A DNA stretch of 24,711 nucleotides from Beroe ovata (lineage: Eukaryota; Ctenophora; Nuda; Beroida; Beroidae). Positions 19,001 to 24,711 of this stretch are shown piece after piece. How positions within the stretch are numbered: position 1 is the stretch's first letter; every line of letters begins with the position of its first letter. The DNA is taken from NCBI GenBank assembly GCA_946803715.1, contig CAMPET010000149.1, positions 30,351 to 55,061 of the forward strand. Reading direction: 5' to 3'. Below the pieces are notes generated by a model, which saw nothing but the letters and a program-made list of their open reading frames with translations, made no database searches and was not told where the DNA came from. The position numbers were made by a program, and so were the translations under genes.

Positions 19001-20363
19001 GGCGGTGAGTTTTTCCCGTGCTACTTTTTCACGTGCTACTAATTTTCGAATTAAACTAACTGAATCGAAAGATCAATTAGTTTATTGTTTTTTTCCTATG
19101 ATTATTGATGGATATAAAACAAACAGGGATTTGCAAGCTTATTCATTCGTAATGAAGTAAGTTTCGTGTACAATTTGCGCTAAGAAATTCCGATAAAATT
19201 CCCCATGTTCATGTTGCTGATAACCTTGATTTAAGTCTACCTTCTGCTACAAAGCCTGTTTTCAATCGTTTTTGATCCTCATAACATCTCATTATAGTAG
19301 GTTTATTTGAATTTTGATAGATGTTTGAAGATCATGTATTAGGTAATTCTCTACCATATTTTCCAGGTGAAGCGATTTCTAGTGATAGATACACATCAGT
19401 TGATCTTAGTCGAACCCGATAATGCTCCAGGAAGATTAGGTGAGTAGAATGCGCGGTGATGTTGGCTGCTTTCCACGATAACCAAAGTTTCAGGACATCG
19501 AATCGTGTACACCAAATTTGAGTTGATTATTTTTCATCGGACTGAGGTTTATCAGCCTTATGATTTTCCAGGATATGGAATTGTACAGTTTGTTGCACCT
19601 CTACAATGTGTAGACGCCAAACCCGACAAGGACAGTAACAGAAACCTCCTGATCTCCATCGAGAAATGTGGATCGAACAGCACAGTGTTCAAAGCAAGGT
19701 TTTCAATGTCGAGTGATAAACTATAATACGTTGTGATTGATGGTTTGTTGCTTAGGAATTCATGGTTTGTTGAGAGAAATTATCAGTTGTAACATCCCGT
19801 TGTTTTCAGGTTTCAATTCGAAGATCATATACGGTGCTTTGCTGCAAAAACGCGGCTCAAGCAAGGTCGAGAAAGTTTACAGAAGCTGAAGGGATTCAAA
19901 TTGTCGCACATTCTAGATATCCCTGATAAGCTGATCGAAGAACCATTTCTAGGCAGCTCGAGATCTTCTATCTCAGTATACAGATCAGGTAACAGAGTTT
20001 TCCTCAACCTGCATTTATTAATTGTTAATGCCCACTCGTTTACAATACTTATAGTTTTTTACTAATCATTTTTCTCAAGGGCCGGAAATTGGTAAGAGTA
20101 GTGCCGAAAAGGGCCTACTCCCCCAATCCCCATCGATAACCTCGAATCACGGGTCTCAGAACACGACCCCACGAGGATCATCAGGAGGATCATCCAACTC
20201 GTCATCGTCTTCTCTCCACGGGGTGACGTCACAAAATGGTACCATGACAACAGTGCAGAGCGCTCCCTTGACAACAGACTCAGTGACGTCATCACAGTCA
20301 GGGACTCCTCCTGCCACACCGAAAAGATCGCTCGATAAGTTACCTGCTCCAGAAGTTGTGTGA
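13001..20363 (+). CDS. CLEC16A: CLEC16A orthologue (FPL-domain endosomal/autophagy regulator), complete
   Basis: Twenty-one phase-consistent exons: 13001-13065, 13201-13329, 13430-13566, 13703-13851, 14111-14215, 14432-14641, 14804-15022, 15128-15244, 15377-15509, 15675-15827, 15957-16346 (or 16319), 16448-17250, 17587-17756, 17933-18075, 18156-18290, 18668-18762, 18879-19004, 19367-19439, 19572-19698, 19810-19988, 20080-20363 (TGA). About 1313 residues (human ~1050). Conserved blocks: [19 protein letters not shown] and [20 protein letters not shown] (residues ~127-146) of the FPL domain, [44 protein letters not shown], and DHIRC with a following KTRL. The start matches the family's short SW-containing N-terminus. 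In flies (ema) and mammals the protein works at endosomes/autophagosomes and in mitophagy with an E3 ligase; despite its name it has no functional lectin domain. Exons 11-12 add a long Ser/Thr/Glu-rich disordered insert. The tail is Ser/Thr-rich as in vertebrates. Confidence 0.96.
15302..15351. repeat. (CA)n microsatellite in CLEC16A intron 8
   Basis: About 24 CA dinucleotides interrupted by 'CGN' at 15324-15325. It lies 25 bp before the acceptor of CLEC16A exon 9 (AG at 15375-15376). The 'n' makes the true length unknown. Confidence 0.95.
16448..17250 (+). other. CLEC16A: CLEC16A exon 12: large acidic Ser/Thr-rich disordered segment
   Basis: This 803-bp exon encodes 267 residues, most of them Glu, Asp, Ser, Thr and Pro, with runs such as [16 protein letters not shown]. 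It sits between the N-terminal FPL half and the conserved C-terminal half, where vertebrate CLEC16A has a much shorter acidic linker. Only its last ~25 residues (FHCPPT...[10 protein letters not shown]) resemble conserved sequence. The exon 11 donor feeding it is ambiguous: CTA/GTAATC and CTG/GTAATA repeats at 16319 and 16346 both keep phase. Confidence 0.8.
17403..17586. repeat. 21-bp minisatellite ending at the CLEC16A exon 13 acceptor
   Basis: Units like ACAACTCCCCAAATCTGGTC(G) repeat about nine times. The last unit reads ACTCCCCAAATCCCAG and supplies the 3' splice site of intron 12. An 'n' at 17525 is an extra position relative to the 21-bp period. In frame the repeat would encode NSPNxID heptapeptides. 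Confidence 0.92.
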
Positions 20364-21190
20364 GGGACCCGAGGAGAAAGCTGTTTGTTCTGTTGCCTTT
20401 GAATTGTGCCACATCAAAAATTGGAGATTGTTGGTGTTATAACTTGATTTTAGGATAACTCCTGACAACAGAGCACTCGATTCTTATCTCATGTAAGGGT
20501 GGATTCTGTTATGTTATGTTGCGTCGTCGATTTTCAGTTCGGTTATTTAAGACAAAAAGAGCTTTGTTCACGAGTTATGTGATGTTTTGCTAAAATATTA
20601 ATTCAGTTAATTCTCTAAAGGCCTTAATGGTGTATCTATTTTCGTTGGAATTAAATCTTTGATTGATTGATGATTTTAACATTGGTGGAATTATGTAAAA
20701 TCCAGACTCTGTACGATGCGTTAGATCGTACTATGTGTATAAATGTTTCAAATCCCCTCATATCTTAACTGTGTTATGCGTACAATTAAGTTCAGTTTAG
20801 TATCATACCCAAAAGTTTGTCATTATCTCGTGAAGACAAATTGTTATAGAGTAACACTCACCTCAATCTAGCTATGCCGAGTGCCGAGAGAAAAGCCTGT
20901 AGGAAACAACCTGATGAAATGGACTACAAAAAGAGGCGATGATGGAACTTTATATGACGCTGGTGGATGCATGACGCAAATCTCTACCATCTATTGACTA
21001 ACGTGAGTAATGGATCACGTGTGTCATTCACACATCTCAACAGAACGATTACAAAGCAAAATATTTTAATATTCACTCAAAAATCGAGGGATAAAAAGTG
21101 CATAGCATTCAGGTACAAAAGGGGTTTCGAATTCTTCTCTATTTCTTAATTCTTTCTTGTTTTTATGACAAACTGAAGCGTCATAGTGTA
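20364..21190. other. Convergent 3' gap between CLEC16A and PLC-gamma
   Basis: Both genes end toward this 827-bp stretch. No coding exon is supported. A + strand ATTAAA at 20650-20655 is a possible CLEC16A poly(A) signal; no canonical AATAAA was seen on either strand. The rest is unremarkable AT-rich sequence. Confidence 0.6.
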
Positions 21191-24100
21191 TCAAGTGTTT
21201 GCATAGGGCTGTGAGTTGTGCATTGGATTCTCAAGAGCGTCCACAAACTCCTCGCTGTACCGCAGTGAGAAGAGTTTAGTGAGATATTTCTCCAGTTTGG
21301 CCTGCTCCGCCTCCAGATCCTCCCTCAAGTGCTCTCTGCTCATGTAGCGGTTATGTAGGTCGGATGCCAGTTTAACCGCATCCTGGGGGTGAAAACTAAC
21401 TGGATAAAAATTGACAAAAGGGATTGTACCATGTGTGTTATTTGGAGTTAGACGAAATAAGAGTTATAAGCCGATGCGATAGATGATCGCGGTTGTGCTA
21501 ATACTTTTCTGAGTTTTTTGTCGAGCTCTACATGGTCAGACCGGTTGGTTCGTCTCTTTGTGGATCCGTTGGCAGGCCCCTTGTTGGACACACTGACATG
21601 AACCAGCAGTGATGCTAGCTCCAACTCCTCACTCCATATGTTGTGGAGAATGACTGATCTGTAACCTGAATGTAAAATAGGTTGTAGAATTTTCCTGTGT
21701 TAGAACTTACCAAAGCGAGATCAAGTCTAGAGTATCCAAGATAGAGAAGTGCGATAAAGAAGCAAATCCGATCACGCACTGAGTTATCCAGCTGAGTATT
21801 GTTTCCTATAAATGTTACCTTCCATGATATAGTCCACGGGAAGACATCTCTGGGCAATGGGCTCACTCGTTGAGGAGTTGGAAAACAAGGAAAACTGTAT
21901 GATGGCAAGTTGTGGTAATTGGACGTGAAACTTGAAACTGTTTTCCGATTCGTACCACTTTGGCGATATGCCTGGGGCCGGGAGCCGTGGTTCATCAAAC
22001 AAATCTTAACTTTTGGGGAGCCCAATTTATATACTCTGGCAAGAACGAAATCCTACCTTGGTTTTTATCGACGCTCGACTTTTCCCTCTTGACCTGACCC
22101 ACATCGTACAGTGTAACAGTGACGTAGTATCCGGATCTATTCCAGTGTTTGGGGAGCGACATCAGGCGACCTACCTCCGGGAATAAGGGTAATTAAAGTG
22201 GCATGAAGACTGAAGAGCGGGTAGTTAGGCCGACAGACAGTATATTGAGAATGCCAAAGTGGTTCATTGACCGGACGTCGCAAACCTGGTGTCTGACTAT
22301 GATATTTGTCACCTGTGAGGAGTCGGATATTGACAGAAACTGCAGTGGAGGAAAATGCCGATCTGTTGTGTATGTCATAGTTGTCATACTTCATTACATG
22401 AGGTTTCAGAACATAGCCAAGTCCAGCATTCCTGGGGATTGATGAGCCTAGTTTCTCTAAATCCCATCTCTACCCCTTAGGGCAGACCTTGAAATGGGAA
22501 GTCTAGGGTTATCCCCATTCTCTAAGCAAGAGAATAGTTAAGACAATGAGGGACTAAAGATAAATACATCCCACCCTTCATCAGGGATAAAAACCTGGAA
22601 AACATGCCGTGATTGAGTTGCATTGGCAAGTCAGCGGTTTGGAAGTTGAGAGCCACCATCTGGACTCCTATGGTCCACGCCATGATAGGATTGTAGTTGG
22701 ACGAGTCGTATCTCCTCCACGAGGGGTACACTCTGGCTAACCGAGACACGCAGAACCGGCTCAACATCAGGCAATCGTCTCTGTTCTTGCTGTATTTGTC
22801 CACAGTCAACTCGGAGAACGAACACATTTGGAACCTGCAGCAATGTGGAGTAGCTGTGAGGTTGTTCTCTATAAAAGGGTCATCATATTGTGATCATGAC
22901 TTGTCAGTTGTATTTGTATTGGTAATTTCAGAATATCTACTTACGGCCCCATTGCGTCTATGTTTTCTCTGATGAAAGGCTTGGGAACTTTGGTTGCCTG
23001 GCAGTAGACGGCTAAATCTGAGAGCTCCTTGCTGAGACCTTGTATTGCGGCTGTGTGACATTTATCACTATTTGACGCATCTTCAAACATTTTCACGAAT
23101 TGAGTCAGGTCATTGTTGCACGAAAACCTAGGATATTTGTGAATTTTATCAATGGTGTAGTCGATGACTGCTGTAGGTGACTCTACCATTATCGACTGCA
23201 TCGTGTCCAATGGACACTGTCCATACTTGATGGTTACTGAGGAAACCGCGGTGTTGAAGGCAAAGTCTGTCCCGTGATTGGATATCCTCGGTGGTCCGTG
23301 TTGTTTGCCTAAGTAAATCTTCCAAGTTGACCTATCCTTGAATTGATCGCTCTGCTCAACTTCCGAAACGATTTCTGCTGGCAACTTGAGTCCTGAAAAC
23401 AGAAGTAATGGATAGTTCCGAAGCATCACAGTATCTCATGATTATAGAATGGAAAAAGGTTACCTTTTCTCAACCCAAAGTTAGCTTCATAAATCTCCTT
23501 CCTTCGCTCAGTCAGTTTTTTAGCCCCATGAAACTGGAACCCCTCAAGTAGGAGCAATTTCACACTTTCATCTTGGTAGGGGTACGCCTCATTGAGTCGT
23601 ACCGTCAGCCCGGTGGATGATAATGCCTTGTCGTGCCCACAGATCTTGTTCAGTTTCAGACCCCCCATTTTTTGCAGTCCCATGCGACTGAAATGTTCAA
23701 CCATGTGGTTAACGCTCCAGAATTTCAGACTGTTACTGATCATTAGGTAGGGTCCTATCGCTTTTGCCGCTAAGTGCTGGACAGACAATGCCTTCGTGAC
23801 TGGGTCCCCTAATAGGAAGGAAACTGTAAAACCTAAGTTCTGGTCCTCTACAATTCGGTCTCTCACGAGGAATTTCCCGGCGACAACTGGCGGAGTGAGA
23901 AGCCTGCGCTCGGATTCGGCCCGCGGCAATTTTCCCTTGTACCACAGTTTGTTGATGTAGTGAACTGGATTGGCGATTGGGTATTTGAAGTAGATGGATT
24001 GAGAAGAGTCCGTGTTCATGTGATAGAAAGCTACAAGCTTCTCCACACTCTGGAACTTCTGGCACGGGTCCAGATAGAATGAATAATGTCCGTCCGCTGT

Positions 24101-24397
24101 CATGACACTGTTAATTTTGACATGCTTCACGCATGTTCCAACCCAAACTGTAAGGACCAGGTTGTTGGTCACCGCTGGGTCGCCCCCGGCAACACTCCGC
24201 CTCACCAGGAATGAACCGGCCCCCTCCTCGGGGTTAAGCAGCAAGCGGGAGTATCGAGTTTTGACATATTCCCGGACAAACTCCTCCGACACACTTCTTG
24301 ACATCGTGCCAAAATACCAGGAGTTGCATTGGTGTAGTTGCATCATGGGGGTGTTGCTCTTGATGTCTGGTTCTTCCCTCACCAGCAGGTAGGAACC
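21191..24397 (-). CDS. PLCG: Phospholipase C-gamma, 3' part (nSH2-cSH2-SH3-like-PH-Y-C2-tail)
   Basis: Eight exons: 24397-23464, 23392-22945, 22834-22595, 22431-22313, 22170-22057, 21971-21819, 21665-21505, 21382-21191 (TGA 21193-21191), 786 residues, all phases matching. PLC-gamma hydrolyses PIP2 to IP3 and diacylglycerol after recruitment to phosphotyrosines. Seen, numbered from the first residue here: nSH2 (~27-129) with pTyr Arg in SFLVRRS (Arg66); cSH2 (~152-253) with KFLVRD (Arg179); a degenerate SH3 (~266-322); second half of the split PH, then [11 protein letters not shown] box with [23 protein letters not shown] and GYVLKP; C2 with [13 protein letters not shown] and [13 protein letters not shown]; a charged helical tail. 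The two adjacent SH2 domains before a Y box identify the gamma class. PH, EF and catalytic X box lie right of the window. Linker tyrosines are absent. Confidence 0.93.
23356..23602 (-). other. PLCG: Degenerate SH3 domain of PLC-gamma
   Basis: Split by the intron 23463-23393. Length and flanking domains match the SH3 of PLC-gamma. [12 protein letters not shown] stands where 'ALYDY' and acidic RT-loop residues belong; [20 protein letters not shown] aligns with the 'WWRG-YGG..-FPSNYV' end. The peptide-binding Trp pair and the Tyr of 'SNY' are missing, and one Pro is kept. The alignment is by eye and could be forced; the region might instead be an unrelated linker of the same length. Confidence 0.55.
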
Positions 24398-24711
24398 CTG
24401 TGAGTCATGTATGTGATCGTCAGTTGAATATAAATAGCTGGATCTATCTACTAGAATATGATCATTAATCTGACGTTGTTCTCCTGTTAAAGGTTATCAA
24501 TAGTACCTTATCAGCTGCATACCTAATATTATGTAAATTCAATGGTCTTCAATTATTTTTACCTATCGATAACCGACAGTAGATAACTATAATTACCTGT
24601 ATAGTGATTTGGCAATTTCCATACCGACAGTAGATAACTAATTACCTGTATAGTGCGACAGTAGATAACTATAATTACCTGTATAGTGATTTGGCAATAT
24701 CCATACCGACA
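24398..24711 (-). other. PLC-gamma intron with tandem repeat at the window edge
   Basis: A CTCACAG acceptor precedes the SH2 exon, so this is taken as intron continuing past the window. No further PLC-gamma exon (first PH half, X box) is seen. The outer half is a tandem repeat, listed separately. Confidence 0.6.
24573..24711. repeat. ~50-bp tandem repeat CGACAGTAGATAACT...
   Basis: Units start at about 24573, 24624, 24656 and 24707. Full units (~50 bp) read CGACAGTAGATAACTATAAT-TACCTGTATAGTG-ATTTGGCAATATCCATAC; the second unit is shortened to ~32 bp by loss of the ATTTGGC half. The array runs off the window. Confidence 0.9.

Noticed and set aside
16800-20310. TGACGTCA-type CRE sites in CLEC16A (for example near 16851 and 20223)
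   Set aside because: They lie in coding sequence, at Val-Thr-Ser codons, with nothing to show regulatory use.
13001-20363. A C-type lectin domain, as the gene name suggests
   Set aside because: No lectin-type Cys pattern or WND/EPN motif is visible; the name is historical.
21615-21814. - strand segment beginning [12 protein letters not shown] as a PLC-gamma exon
   Set aside because: It could be spliced in phase, but joining 21819 directly to 21665 restores the family's GYR-V-L...[10 protein letters not shown] order, so I treat it as intron.
21991-22025. Acceptor after TTAAG adding [11 protein letters not shown] to the C2 domain
   Set aside because: The acceptor CTCCCGGCCCCAG at 21972 has a better pyrimidine tract and gives a continuous C2 alignment.

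Overview
The window is animal (metazoan) nuclear DNA. Its genes are split by GT-AG introns of about 80-380 bp, and the recognisable proteins are animal ones: CLEC16A, phospholipase C-gamma, a Golgi-type carbohydrate sulfotransferase and the end of a seven-helix receptor. Short introns, short intergenic gaps and strongly diverged protein sequences would suit a non-bilaterian or compact-genome invertebrate, but I cannot name the lineage. There are no bacterial-style operons, CRISPR arrays, rRNA or tRNA genes that I can support.

Layout. Positions 1-9050 hold one ~4.5 kb unit present twice head-to-tail (1-4531 and 4533-9050), each followed by a single 'n'. A unit carries the last two exons of a putative GPCR on the + strand, converging on a seven-exon type II membrane sulfotransferase gene on the - strand, then intergenic DNA with a small inverted-repeat insertion and a hairpin element. 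Positions 9052-11072 hold no gene I can support; they contain GC-rich repeats, telomere-like motifs, a duplicated contig end around an 'n', and a minisatellite. Positions 11073-12746 (+) encode an unrecognised 557-residue mostly helical protein with a possible PB1/ubiquitin-like N-terminus and a SOCS/BC-box-like C-terminus. Only 254 bp later begins a complete CLEC16A orthologue (+), which I resolved into 21 exons over 13001-20363. Converging on it from the right is the 3' part of a PLC-gamma gene (-, eight exons, 24397-21191): nSH2, cSH2, SH3-like, second PH half, Y box, C2 and tail. Its PH/EF/X part lies beyond the right edge.

How the genes relate. They do not form one pathway. In other animals CLEC16A acts in endosome/autophagosome and mitophagy control with an E3 ligase, PLC-gamma cleaves PIP2 downstream of tyrosine kinases, and the sulfotransferase would modify glycans in the Golgi. 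The points most worth a second look are the PLC-gamma with an eroded SH3 domain and no linker tyrosines, the unrecognised ARM-like/BC-box protein, the mosaic 4.5 kb duplication (two alleles laid end to end, or a real tandem copy), and tandem repeats that abut 3' splice sites, often at the assembly 'n' joints.
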